Assembly (NCBI RefSeq): GCF_000015725.1
Contig: NC_008825.1
Coordinates: 3,472,001 to 3,536,000 of the forward strand
Reading direction: 5' to 3'
Length of the DNA stretch: 64,000 nucleotides
Source: Methylibium petroleiphilum PM1
GTDB taxonomy: Bacteria; Pseudomonadota; Gammaproteobacteria; Burkholderiales; Burkholderiaceae_C
This document shows positions 9,209 through 17,150 of this stretch, one piece after another (the first letter of the stretch is position 1; each line of letters starts with the position of its first letter). The notes under the pieces are model-generated. The model did not search any database and had not been told where the DNA came from. It saw only the letters and a list, made by a program, of their open reading frames with translations. The position numbers and the translations under genes are program-made.

Positions 9209-9625
9209 TCAGGGCGGCGTCGGGCGCGCACTGCCCTGCGTCGCCACGCGGCGGCGGCATTCGGCCACCGCGGCCTTGCCGGACAGGCGATCGCAACTCG
9301 CCATCGACTCACCACGCAGATCGGCGGCGGGCGGCGGCGGCGCCACCGGTGCGGAGGACGGGGCCCCCGGCGGCGGGGCCGGCTTGCCGAGCGGCACGCT
9401 GATCTGCGGATCGCCCGGGTGGGTCGGCGGCAGGGTCTGCAAGGGGCTCGCCGACGCAGCGGCAGGCGGCGATGCGGGCAAGGTCTTCGCCGGCGGCCGC
9501 TGCACCGATTGCGCGGCCGGCGGCCCGGGCGGCGCCGGCGTGTCCATCTGCGCGACGGCCAGCGTGCAGGCCAGCGTTCCCAGCCAGCCGGCCGCGAGCC
9601 GGCGCCACGATCTCGATGTGCTCAT
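9209..9625 (-). CDS. Proline/alanine-rich secreted hypothetical protein
   Basis: A 138-residue protein with a signal peptide (SWRRLAAGWLGTLACTLAVAQ), then a low-complexity Pro/Ala stretch from about residue 28 to 100, and a short C-terminal segment with a cysteine pair (MASCDRLSGKAAVAECRRR). The ATG at 9625 is preceded by GAGGAG at good spacing. No recognised domain. It lies just upstream of the terminator hairpin of the convergent gene and 31 bases downstream of osmC, so the two are probably one transcript. Likely a periplasmic or envelope-linker protein; function unknown. Confidence 0.6.
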   Translation of the reverse strand: MSTSRSWRRLAAGWLGTLACTLAVAQMDTPAPPGPPAAQSVQRPPAKTLPASPPAAASASPLQTLPPTHPGDPQISVPLGKPAPPPGAPSSAPVAPPPPAADLRGESMASCDRLSGKAAVAECRRRVATQGSARPTPP

Positions 9626-9656
9626 CACACTCTCCTCGATGAGGCTCGCCGCCGTT

Positions 9657-10094
9657 TCAACGGCGCAGCGTCGCCACGAGCGTGATGCTCGGCACGCTGG
9701 CCAGCGCCTTCGACAACGGGCAGTTCTCCTTCGCGCTCTGCGCCAGTTGCTGGAACATCGCCTCGTCGATCCCGGGCACGGCGGCGTCGAGCTGCAGCGC
9801 GATGCGGTCGATGACGAAGCCCTCGCCCTGCTTGGCCAGGCGCACGGCGGCACGCGTGTCGACCGCGGTCGTCGCGAAGCCGGCCTTGTCGCAGGCGAAC
9901 GAGAACGCCATCGTGAAGCAGGCCGCGTGCGCCGCGCCGAGCAGTTCCTCCGGGTTGCTGCCGCGGCGGTCGTCCTCGAAACGGCTGCCGAAGCCGTAGG
10001 GGTAGGCCTGCAGCGCACCGGTCTCGGTGCTGACCTGGCCCTGGCCTTCCTTGCCCCGGCCTTCCCAATGGACGCTGGCGTTCTTCTCGATCAT
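9657..10094 (-). CDS. osmC: OsmC family peroxiredoxin
   Basis: Thiol-dependent peroxidase that reduces organic hydroperoxides. The 145-residue product has family length. The two redox cysteines lie in AHAACFTMAFSFACDKAGF and KENCPLSKALA, and the N-terminal VHWEGRGKEGQGQVST and GFGSRFEDDRRGSNPEELL are typical of the OsmC rather than the Ohr branch. The start MIEKNASVHWEG at 10094 follows an AGGAG sequence; the longer frame upstream has no family resemblance. Confidence 0.92.
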   Translation of the reverse strand: MIEKNASVHWEGRGKEGQGQVSTETGALQAYPYGFGSRFEDDRRGSNPEELLGAAHAACFTMAFSFACDKAGFATTAVDTRAAVRLAKQGEGFVIDRIALQLDAAVPGIDEAMFQQLAQSAKENCPLSKALASVPSITLVATLRR

Positions 10095-10227
10095 GGCAAC
10101 GGCTCCTGCTGAGTGATGGGCAGCGATCGCAGGGACGGCCATGCGTCCGGGCCTCGCTGATGCCAGTATGGGCAGCGGCACACCGCCGCGCGATGGGACG
10201 GCGCCGCGACGCACTGCGGGCCGCGTC

Positions 10228-11157
10228 CTACAGCGGTGCGCTGCGGCGCGGTCGCCGGTCGGGCAGGAAGCGCCACGCCAGCAGCGCCAGCGCCAGCGCG
10301 GCCGGCAGCCACCGCAGGTCGGTCGGCACGGGCTCGGGCTGGGCGAAGGCGGGGTCGCGCATCGCCTGGCCCAGCACGTCGGGCGCGGCCAGGCGCCGGT
10401 AGCCGAAGCCCATCAGCTTGGCGAGCGACTGCAGGTGCGGCTCGCGCAGTTCCGACAGGTGCTCGTGGCTCTGCGCCGCCTGCGCGCCGCTGCGCTGCAC
10501 CACGTCGGTCGCGGCCCAGTAGCCGGCCGGGTTGCCGTCGCGGTCGGTGCGCGGGATGCGCGCCGGCAGGTCGCCGCCCACGCCGATCAGCCAGCCGCCC
10601 ACCTCGCCGGGCGTGATGTCCTGGATCGGCGGCAGCTCGGCGCCGTCGCGCAGCGGCGGCGACTCCTGGCCGTCGGTGAAGAACACCACGCGCGTGTTCG
10701 GATCGATCGCCCGCGCGGTGCGGATGGTCCAGCTCATGCCCTTGCCGATGTTGCTGGCATTGGCCCAGCGCATGCGGCCGTCGATGCGGTCCAGCGAGGC
10801 GAGCAGCTCCTCGTAGTGGCTGCACACCTCCACCGGCAGCAGCAGCGGCATCACGCGGTAGTCGGCGAACACGGCCCAGCCGATCTTCGAGCCGCAGGGC
10901 ATCTCGCGCAGCGCGTCGCGCATCGCCGAGCGGGCATAGGCCAGGCGGCTCAGGGGGGCGCCGTCGCGCTCCACGTCCTCCACGTTCATGCTCTGAGTGA
11001 TGTCGAAGGCAACCAGGTAGTGGAAGGTCGCCCGCTGCAGCATGAAGGGCGGCAACGCCACCGCGGCCACCAGCAGCAGCAACGCGAGCGTGAGCACGAG
11101 GTCCGCACGCCGGCCCTGGCGGACCAGCCAGCGGCCGACCCGCACGACGCGGTTCAA
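10228..11157 (-). CDS. mxaL: MxaL-like von Willebrand factor A membrane protein
   Basis: Last gene of an mxaRSACKL set, whose products help calcium insertion and maturation of PQQ methanol dehydrogenase. The 309-residue product has an N-terminal membrane helix (VLTLALLLLVAAVALPPFML), a VWA domain with MIDAS-like DITQSMNVED and later VVFFTDGQES, and a C-terminal helix (LPAALALALLAWRFLP). The start is a TTG overlapping the mxaK stop in a TTGA arrangement, consistent with translational coupling; the next ATG would remove the helix. No mxaF structural gene lies in the window. Confidence 0.78.
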   Translation of the reverse strand: MNRVVRVGRWLVRQGRRADLVLTLALLLLVAAVALPPFMLQRATFHYLVAFDITQSMNVEDVERDGAPLSRLAYARSAMRDALREMPCGSKIGWAVFADYRVMPLLLPVEVCSHYEELLASLDRIDGRMRWANASNIGKGMSWTIRTARAIDPNTRVVFFTDGQESPPLRDGAELPPIQDITPGEVGGWLIGVGGDLPARIPRTDRDGNPAGYWAATDVVQRSGAQAAQSHEHLSELREPHLQSLAKLMGFGYRRLAAPDVLGQAMRDPAFAQPEPVPTDLRWLPAALALALLAWRFLPDRRPRRSAPL

Positions 11158-11744
11158 GGCAGGTCCCCCGGGTCCATGCCGCGGAGTTGCACCCGGCGGC
11201 GCTCGACCGGCACGTTCGGGTCCTCGGCGTAGGCCTCCTGCTCCTCCGGCGCGAGGCGCAGCGCGCGCTCGAGGTTGTAGCGCGCGTCCCAGTCGCCGGG
11301 GTCGGCGCGCAACAGGTCGCGGTAGCGCTGCTTGGCCAGTTCGATCAACGGCGCGGTCTCGGCCGACGGCGCGGCGGCGTCACCGCCCGGCGACGCCGCC
11401 AGCGCCTGGCGCAAATACATGTTGCCGAGGTTGAACTGCGCCTGGCGGCCGAGGGCATCGAGCGCACCGGGCTGGATCAGGCCGCTGTAGCTCTTGAAGG
11501 CCGCGTCGTGGGCGCCCGCCTGGGCCAGCGCGATCGCGCGCGCCAGCCTCACCTCGCGCGGAGCGTCGCGCGGCGCCGGTGCGTCCTTCTTCTCTGCGTC
11601 CTTCTCGGCGGGCGGCCGTGCGGCCGCGGCCACGGCCTCGTTGAGTGCCACCACCTGCCGCCAGTGCAGCCCCTGCCAGAGCAGCACGCCAGCGCAGACC
11701 GCCGCCGCCGCCGCGAACACGCCATGCACCGACAGCCTTCTCAT
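11154..11744 (-). CDS. mxaK: MxaK-like protein
   Basis: A 196-residue protein with an N-terminal membrane anchor (SVHGVFAAAAAVCAGVLLWQGL), an Ala/Lys/Glu-rich linker, and tetratricopeptide-like helices (AIALAQAGAHDAAFKSYSGLI, QFNLGNMYLRQAL, DWDARYNLERALRLAPEE). This architecture and its place between mxaC and mxaL identify MxaK, an accessory protein of methanol dehydrogenase maturation whose biochemical role is unclear. It starts with an ATGA overlap with mxaC and ends overlapping the TTG of mxaL. Confidence 0.75.
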   Translation of the reverse strand: MRRLSVHGVFAAAAAVCAGVLLWQGLHWRQVVALNEAVAAAARPPAEKDAEKKDAPAPRDAPREVRLARAIALAQAGAHDAAFKSYSGLIQPGALDALGRQAQFNLGNMYLRQALAASPGGDAAAPSAETAPLIELAKQRYRDLLRADPGDWDARYNLERALRLAPEEQEAYAEDPNVPVERRRVQLRGMDPGDLP

Positions 11745-12769
11745 GACGCACTCCGTCCGTCGCGCCACGCCGGCGCCCAACTCGGCAACTGCAGCGCCCG
11801 GCAGACCAGCAGGCCCAGGCAGCACAGCAGCGCCACGCCGTAGCAGGCCGAACTGAAGTCGCGCCGCGGCACCCGCTCCACCACCGACAGCGGAAAGTTC
11901 TGCAGGCGGTCGATCTCGGCCATCGCCGCCGCCATCGCGCTGGCGTCGTCGGTCTGGAACAGCCGATAGGGCGTGGGCAGCGTGCGGAAGAAGCTGTGCA
12001 ACGCCAGCTCTTCCACCGAGTCGAGGCTGCCGACCGCGTCGGTCGTCAGGTCGGGCGAGTTGGGATTGCTGCGGATGTAGATCCAGTACAGACCGATCTT
12101 CTGCCGCACCAGCCCGGCCTCGATGCGCTGGCGCGTGGTCTCGTCGAGCTGCGCGCCACCGTCGGACACCACCAGGATCACGCGGCTGCCGGCATACGGC
12201 CGGCCTTCGAACTCGCCGATCGCCGCCAGCAGCGCGCTGCCCATGTGGGTGTCGGGCAGGCCGCGGCCCACGCCGGTGGCGGCCAGGCCGGCCTGGATCA
12301 CGTCGCCCTGCTGCGTGAACGGCACGATGCGCATCGGGCTGGTGCTGAAGGCCATGAACGCGAAGCGGTCGTCGGGCCGCTTCGCGACGAACTCGCTCAA
12401 CAGCTCGCGCACCACCTGGCTCTTGGTCGGCATGCTGGCGTTGAACTGCCCTCCGGCCTTCACATCCTTGGGCACCACGTTGGCGTCCATGCTGCTGCTG
12501 CGGTCCATCAGGATCAGGATCTCGGCGCCGCGCCCGGTGCGCAGCACCTGCGCACCCGACTGCCCCGGCCCGGCCAGGCCGATCACCACCGCGGCCATCG
12601 CCGCGACCGCGAAGGCGCGCCACAGGAAGCCGGCGATGCGCCCGATGCGGTCGACCGGCAGCCAGGCGATGGCCGAGTAGACCAGCGTGTCGCTGCGGCG
12701 GCGCAGCAGCGGCAGCGCCGCCAGCGGAAGCAGCAGCAGGAGTAGCGGCTGGACGAAGTCGAGGCCCAT
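11741..12769 (-). CDS. mxaC: MxaC-like von Willebrand factor A membrane protein
   Basis: A 342-residue protein of the MxaC/BatA type. An N-terminal hydrophobic region (PLLLLLLPLAALPLL), a second helix (FAVAAMAAVVIGLAGPG), then a VWA domain with a perfect MIDAS motif MDRSSSMD near residue 92 and VILVVSDGGAQLD. A last helix (FSSACYGVALLCCLGLLVC) anchors the C terminus. With MxaL it probably forms a periplasm-facing metal-binding assembly for methanol dehydrogenase maturation. It starts three bases after mxaA and overlaps mxaK. Confidence 0.8.
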   Translation of the reverse strand: MGLDFVQPLLLLLLPLAALPLLRRRSDTLVYSAIAWLPVDRIGRIAGFLWRAFAVAAMAAVVIGLAGPGQSGAQVLRTGRGAEILILMDRSSSMDANVVPKDVKAGGQFNASMPTKSQVVRELLSEFVAKRPDDRFAFMAFSTSPMRIVPFTQQGDVIQAGLAATGVGRGLPDTHMGSALLAAIGEFEGRPYAGSRVILVVSDGGAQLDETTRQRIEAGLVRQKIGLYWIYIRSNPNSPDLTTDAVGSLDSVEELALHSFFRTLPTPYRLFQTDDASAMAAAMAEIDRLQNFPLSVVERVPRRDFSSACYGVALLCCLGLLVCRALQLPSWAPAWRDGRSAS

Positions 12770-12772
12770 GGC

Positions 12773-13744
12773 TCAGCGGTGCTGCCGGCGCTCGGCGTCG
12801 CGCAGCGCGCGGCCCAGCGTGTGCAGCGGGTAGTCGGCTACCGCACCACCGGCGAAGAAGCGTTCGCTGGAATGGCGGTAGAAGCCTTCGAGCTGCGCCT
12901 GCAGCGGCCGCAGGTGCGGCCGTTCGTCGAGCCAGCGCGACAGCGAGGCGCCGTGCACCACGCGGCCGGCGCTGGCGTTGACGGCGCGGTGCAGGCTGAG
13001 CCAGGCCTCGGGGCTGGCCGCGTCCGCACGACGCAGTTCGCGCCAGGCGCGGGCGAACGGCAGGCGCCGCGACTCGCGCCAGTTGCGCCCGCCCCACCAC
13101 GCCAGCCAGGCCAGCAGCACGCCCCCCAGCGCGAGCAGCGCCCCTTTGAAGCGACGCTCGATCGCCGCTGTCGGTGCAGCCTCGACGGGCCGGTCCGGGC
13201 GCAAGGTCTGCAGCGCACCCTGGCCCGCCACCTCGGGTGGCGTCAACGGCCCCACGCTGATCGGCCACGTGGGCAGCGTCAGCGATGCGCCGCCGCGCGT
13301 GGGGATCGACAGGGCCGGCAGACTCAGCGTGGTCAGCGCGCGGGGTGCGTTGACCACCTGGTAATCGAGCGCCAGCCAGCGGCGGCCCTGGTCGTCGGTC
13401 TCGGCGCGCGCCGCGCGGCGCTCCAGCCACAGACCCACGCGGTCGGCCGCCGGCGGCGTGGCCACGTCGACCGCGCGACCGGCGTGCTCCAGCAGCACGC
13501 GCTGCGTCAACACGTCGCCGATCGCATGGCCGAAGGCGCGTGGCTGCTCGACCGTGGCCGGGGTCACCGCAGCCGCCGGCGCCGGCGCGCTGGCCGCCTC
13601 ACCGGGTTCGCTGGCTCCGGCTCCGCCGCCCGCAGCGGCTCGCCACGGCAAAGCCATGCTGCCCAGGGCCAGCACAAGCACCGCCACCTGCCGCCGCCAC
13701 GGCCGAGCCGCACGCCCGACCCGAATGCTCGGGCCGCGCTTCAT
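12773..13744 (-). CDS. mxaA: MxaA-like membrane protein
   Basis: A 323-residue protein with a signal segment (RRQVAVLVLALGSMALPW), a periplasmic part with PRAFGHAIGDVLTQRVLLE, a membrane helix (ALLALGGVLLAWLAWWGG) near residue 215 and a cytoplasmic tail. The GHxxGDxLTQ/R segment is typical of MxaA, required for active calcium-dependent methanol dehydrogenase in classical methylotrophs. The start is an ATG overlapping the mxaS stop (ATGA). Identity rests on domain order and cluster position. Confidence 0.75.
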   Translation of the reverse strand: MKRGPSIRVGRAARPWRRQVAVLVLALGSMALPWRAAAGGGAGASEPGEAASAPAPAAAVTPATVEQPRAFGHAIGDVLTQRVLLEHAGRAVDVATPPAADRVGLWLERRAARAETDDQGRRWLALDYQVVNAPRALTTLSLPALSIPTRGGASLTLPTWPISVGPLTPPEVAGQGALQTLRPDRPVEAAPTAAIERRFKGALLALGGVLLAWLAWWGGRNWRESRRLPFARAWRELRRADAASPEAWLSLHRAVNASAGRVVHGASLSRWLDERPHLRPLQAQLEGFYRHSSERFFAGGAVADYPLHTLGRALRDAERRQHR

Positions 13745-14625
13745 GCCACCGTCTCCAGGAAGTAGCGCGTCATCGCCTCGGCATCGAAGCCGCCATGCAG
13801 GTGGAAGGGCGCCATGCCGTGCGCGTCGAACAGCGCATGCAGCGCGTCGCGCCGCGCGGCCACCGCGTCGCGCCACTGCGCGCGCAGCGGCTCGCGCATC
13901 CACAGGCTGCGCCGCACGCCGGTCTCCGCGTCGCTGACAGCGACCAGCGCACGCGCCGGCGGCGGCTCGGTCTCGGCCGGGTCCCAGACGATCATCGGCA
14001 CCACGCAGGCCGGCGCCAGCAGGTCGAGCACCGCGTCGAGCCCGCCGAGATCCCAGTGGAAGTCGGACACCAGGAACACCAGCCCCTGGCGGCCCGACAG
14101 GCGCGTCGCCACGCGCTGCAGCGCCGCCGCGCCGTTGTGGCGCACGGTGTCGTGCTGCCAGGCGTTCTCGGAGCGGCAGCGGCGCAGCGCCTCGGCCATC
14201 GCGATGCCGGCGCCTCGGCTGTGGCGCGGCGGCATGAACAGGTCTTCGCGCTCCTCGTGGTCGAACGCCAGCAGGCCCACCGCGTCGCCGACGCGGAAGG
14301 CGCTGGGGCCGAGCGCCTCGACGAAGTCGGCGGCCACCTGCAGCTTGCTGCGCAGCGCGCCGAAGTGCATCGACGCCGACACATCGACCACCACGTGCAC
14401 CGGCACCGCCACGCGCTGGCGCTGGATGCGCACCAGCCACTCCTGGCCCACGTCACGCAGGCTGGCGCGCAGGTCGATGCGGCGCGGGTCGGGGTGGTCG
14501 AACAGCCGCCGGTGCGCGGCGAAACCCTGCCCCGAGCCGAGGCTGGAGCCTCGATGCGCACCGGGGCGCTGACCGCCGTAGCGCAGTGGCAGGCGGTAGT
14601 GGAATTCGTCGTGCGTCGGGCTCAT
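13741..14625 (-). CDS. mxaS: MxaS-like DUF58 protein
   Basis: A 294-residue protein of the DUF58 family, which has a VWA-like fold and partners with MoxR ATPases. Features are the N-terminal basic EFHYRLPLRYGGQRPGAHRG, RIDLRASLRDVGQEWLVRI, and a MIDAS-like DVSASMHFG near residue 83. It is encoded 26 bases after mxaR and overlaps mxaA by four bases, the standard MoxR-DUF58 pairing. The start at 14625 fits the gap to mxaR. Confidence 0.82.
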   Translation of the reverse strand: MSPTHDEFHYRLPLRYGGQRPGAHRGSSLGSGQGFAAHRRLFDHPDPRRIDLRASLRDVGQEWLVRIQRQRVAVPVHVVVDVSASMHFGALRSKLQVAADFVEALGPSAFRVGDAVGLLAFDHEEREDLFMPPRHSRGAGIAMAEALRRCRSENAWQHDTVRHNGAAALQRVATRLSGRQGLVFLVSDFHWDLGGLDAVLDLLAPACVVPMIVWDPAETEPPPARALVAVSDAETGVRRSLWMREPLRAQWRDAVAARRDALHALFDAHGMAPFHLHGGFDAEAMTRYFLETVA

Positions 14626-14651
14626 CGGCGGCGGCGGTCGGCGCTCTCGGT

Positions 14652-15671
14652 TCAGGGGGCAGCCACGCGGTCCATGATCTTCTCGACCAGCGCCGGCGCC
14701 AGCTCGGCGCGCCGCAGCTCGTAGATCGGCGTGAAGAACACCCGGTGGCCCAGCACCGACGGCAGCACCGCGTGCACGTCGTCGGGCAGCAGGTGGTCGC
14801 GGCCCGCCAGCCACGCCACCACGCGCGCGGCGCGCATCAGCGCGCTCATGCCGCGCGGGCTGGCGCCGGCGAGGATCAGGCGCTTCATGTCCACGCCCTC
14901 GAGGTGCACGCCGAAGCGCAGCGGGTCCTCGCTGGCCTCCCACAGGTCGAGCACGTAGCGCTCGATGGTCTCGCTGCTGCGCACGCTGGACTGGATCAGC
15001 GCGCCGATCTCGTTGAGCCGGTCGGCCGGCAGCAGCGCCGCGGGGACCTGCTCGATCAGCCGGTCGGCGTCGTGGAACGCGGTGTCGAACACCAGCGCGC
15101 GGCGGATGCCGCGGTCGGTGGGCTTGCTCATGTTGAGCTCGAACATGAAGCGGTCGCGCGCCGCCGATGCGAGTTCGAAGGTCTCTTCCTTCTCCACCTT
15201 GTTGCGGTCGGCGAACACCGTCATGTGCGGAAAGCGGTACTCGCGGTTGAAGGCCGACACGGTGCGCTCGGCCATCGCGCGCAGCAGCAGCGACTGCACC
15301 TGCGGGCGGGCGCGGTTGATCTCGTTGAAGAAGAAGGTGGTGAGGCCCTCGCCGTGGCGCAGCAGCGGGCCCGGATCGATGCGCGGCTTGCCCTCGGCGT
15401 CGACATAGGTGTGATAGATCAGGTCGCCGGGCATCAGGTCGACGGTGCCCTCGACGCGCTCGAAGTCGCCACCGATGGCGCGCGAGAACGCCCGCAGCAC
15501 CGTGGTCTTGCCGACGCCGACGTCACCCTCGAGCAGCACGTGGCCGCGTGCGAAGGTGGCCACGTTGATCAGCCGGATCGTCTGCGGCTGGCCGATCACC
15601 GCGCGGGCGACCTCGGCCTCGACCCGCTGCGCGATCGATCGCCAGTCCTGAAGCTGTTCTGCTGAACTCAT
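14652..15671 (-). CDS. mxaR: MoxR/MxaR family AAA+ ATPase
   Basis: First gene of the mxaRSACKL operon. The 339-residue AAA+ ATPase has Walker A GDVGVGKTTVLRAFSRA near residue 49 and Walker B TTFFFNEINRARPQVQSLLL near residue 110, where N replaces the common D before E. MoxR proteins act as chaperones for metal insertion together with VWA partners, here MxaS, MxaC and MxaL. The start ATG is 105 bases from the divergent AraC gene, so the operon promoter must lie in 15672-15776. Confidence 0.88.
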   Translation of the reverse strand: MSSAEQLQDWRSIAQRVEAEVARAVIGQPQTIRLINVATFARGHVLLEGDVGVGKTTVLRAFSRAIGGDFERVEGTVDLMPGDLIYHTYVDAEGKPRIDPGPLLRHGEGLTTFFFNEINRARPQVQSLLLRAMAERTVSAFNREYRFPHMTVFADRNKVEKEETFELASAARDRFMFELNMSKPTDRGIRRALVFDTAFHDADRLIEQVPAALLPADRLNEIGALIQSSVRSSETIERYVLDLWEASEDPLRFGVHLEGVDMKRLILAGASPRGMSALMRAARVVAWLAGRDHLLPDDVHAVLPSVLGHRVFFTPIYELRRAELAPALVEKIMDRVAAP

Positions 15672-15776
15672 TTGCCCGCGCCGGTTGCCAACACAATGCC
15701 GCAGGGTGTCTCGGCGGCGGCCGGCGGTCTTGCCTGAGAGTGCACCCTAGGGTTCCCACTGAAGGATCAGCCGCCG

Positions 15777-16754
15777 ATGGGCCACGACCGTGCGTTCTCC
15801 ACCCTCCACCTGCCGCCGGGCCAGCGCGTCGCGCGCTGGACGGAGGCCGCCTCGGACCGCTTCGTCGAATCCCGCTTCAAGGTGCAGGACCCGGACCGCT
15901 TCGTCGCCTCGATGCTGCACCGCGACCTCGCCGAACTGTCGGTGACCCGCATCACCTCGGTCGGCCACGGCTTCAAGCACATCACCCGCTCGCAGCGCCA
16001 GGTGGCCCGCGCGCACGAGGACTTCTTCCTGGTCAGCGTGCAGCTCGAGGGTTCGTGCTGGATCGCGCAGGGCGGCCGCGAGACGCGGCTGGCGCCAGGG
16101 CAGTTCGCGATCTACGACACCCGGCGCCCCTACGAACTGCTGCTCGAAGAGGACTACCAGCAGGCCGTGCTGCGCATCCCCTGCGCCACGCTGATGGCGC
16201 GTGCGCCCGATTGCGATGCGCAGACGGCACAGGCCATCTCGGCGGCCAGCAGCTCCGCACGACGGCTGATCCACCAGGTCCGCGAAGCCTGTCGTGGCAC
16301 GCGCCTGTCGCGTCCGGCGCTGGCCGAGGCCTTGCTGGGCGCCGTCGGCGGCGGCCTGCGCGGCGACGCCGACAGCCGTGCAGCGACGCCGCATTCGCGC
16401 CGCACGCTGCTGGCGCGCATCAAGGCCCATGTGGTCGCCCACCTGGGTGATCCGCAGCTGTCGGTGCCGGGCATCGCCGCGACGCTGGGGCTGTCGACCA
16501 GCTACCTGCACCAGCTGTTCCGCTCCGAGGGCAGCACGCTGGAACGCTGGATCTGGGCTCAGCGCCTGGCCGCCTGCGAACGCGCCCTGATCGACCCGCG
16601 CGCGGCGCGGCACACGCTGACGCAGATCGCCTACAGCCATGGCTTCAGCGATGCGGCGCATTTCAGCCGCAGCTTCCAGCAGCGCTACGGCGCCTCGCCG
16701 CGCGAGTACCGCAAGTCGGCCGCCACGGTGCCCGCGGCCGGACCACGCGACTGA
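15777..16754 (+). CDS. AraC family transcriptional regulator
   Basis: A 325-residue regulator with an N-terminal AraC-binding-like (cupin) domain (FLVSVQLEGSCWIAQGG, LAPGQFAIYDTRRPYEL) and a C-terminal double HTH (VPGIAATLGLSTSYLHQLF and LTQIAYSHGFSDAAHFSRSF, ending RYGASPREYR). Domain style matches the FeaR/NahR-like AraC-binding group, often regulators of aromatic or amine catabolism. It is divergent from mxaRSACKL and convergent with the FAD monooxygenase; either could be its target. Confidence 0.85.
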   Translation: MGHDRAFSTLHLPPGQRVARWTEAASDRFVESRFKVQDPDRFVASMLHRDLAELSVTRITSVGHGFKHITRSQRQVARAHEDFFLVSVQLEGSCWIAQGGRETRLAPGQFAIYDTRRPYELLLEEDYQQAVLRIPCATLMARAPDCDAQTAQAISAASSSARRLIHQVREACRGTRLSRPALAEALLGAVGGGLRGDADSRAATPHSRRTLLARIKAHVVAHLGDPQLSVPGIAATLGLSTSYLHQLFRSEGSTLERWIWAQRLAACERALIDPRAARHTLTQIAYSHGFSDAAHFSRSFQQRYGASPREYRKSAATVPAAGPRD

Positions 16755-16769
16755 CGCGCGCGCGCCGGC

Positions 16770-17150
16770 TCAGGCGATGCGCAGGCCGAGCGTGCGCTCG
16801 AGCCAGGCCTCGAGCACCGGTGACTCGATCCGGTCGTCAACGCAGGCGATGTACTGGTCGGGGCGCACCAGCACCATCGCGCGCCCGGTGACGCCGAGCG
16901 CGTCGAACAGCGCATCGGCACCCTGACCGGACGCGACGGCGTGCACATGGAACCAGCCGGGGCAGGCCCTTTCCAGCTGGGCGGCCCAGGTGGAAGCGGA
17001 AGCGCGCGCCTCCAGGCCCTCTCGCTCGCGCTGCAGCAGCAACACGTGAAAGCCCGGCGCCGCCAGCCAGGCGTAGACCGATGCCGACGGGTCCGCCAGT
17101 GGCGCGGCGATCTCGGCATACGGCAGGCGATCGCCGGCGCGCACCGTCAT
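16770..17150 (-). CDS. C-terminal thioredoxin-like domain of FAD monooxygenase (split gene, part 2)
   Basis: A 126-residue frame beginning MTVRAGDRLPYAEIAAPL, which is the start of the thioredoxin-like C-terminal domain (phenol-hydroxylase-type dimerisation domain) of aromatic FAD monooxygenases. It ends with MVLVRPDQYIACVDD, the usual VRPDxYIAW element, with C in place of W. The family-typical linker HYRDSRLSQG lies in this frame just upstream of its ATG, at about 17180-17207, showing that it was once continuous with the N-terminal part. The ATG overlaps the TGA of the upstream part (ATGA), so coupled translation remains possible. Confidence 0.7.
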   Translation of the reverse strand: MTVRAGDRLPYAEIAAPLADPSASVYAWLAAPGFHVLLLQREREGLEARASASTWAAQLERACPGWFHVHAVASGQGADALFDALGVTGRAMVLVRPDQYIACVDDRIESPVLEAWLERTLGLRIA

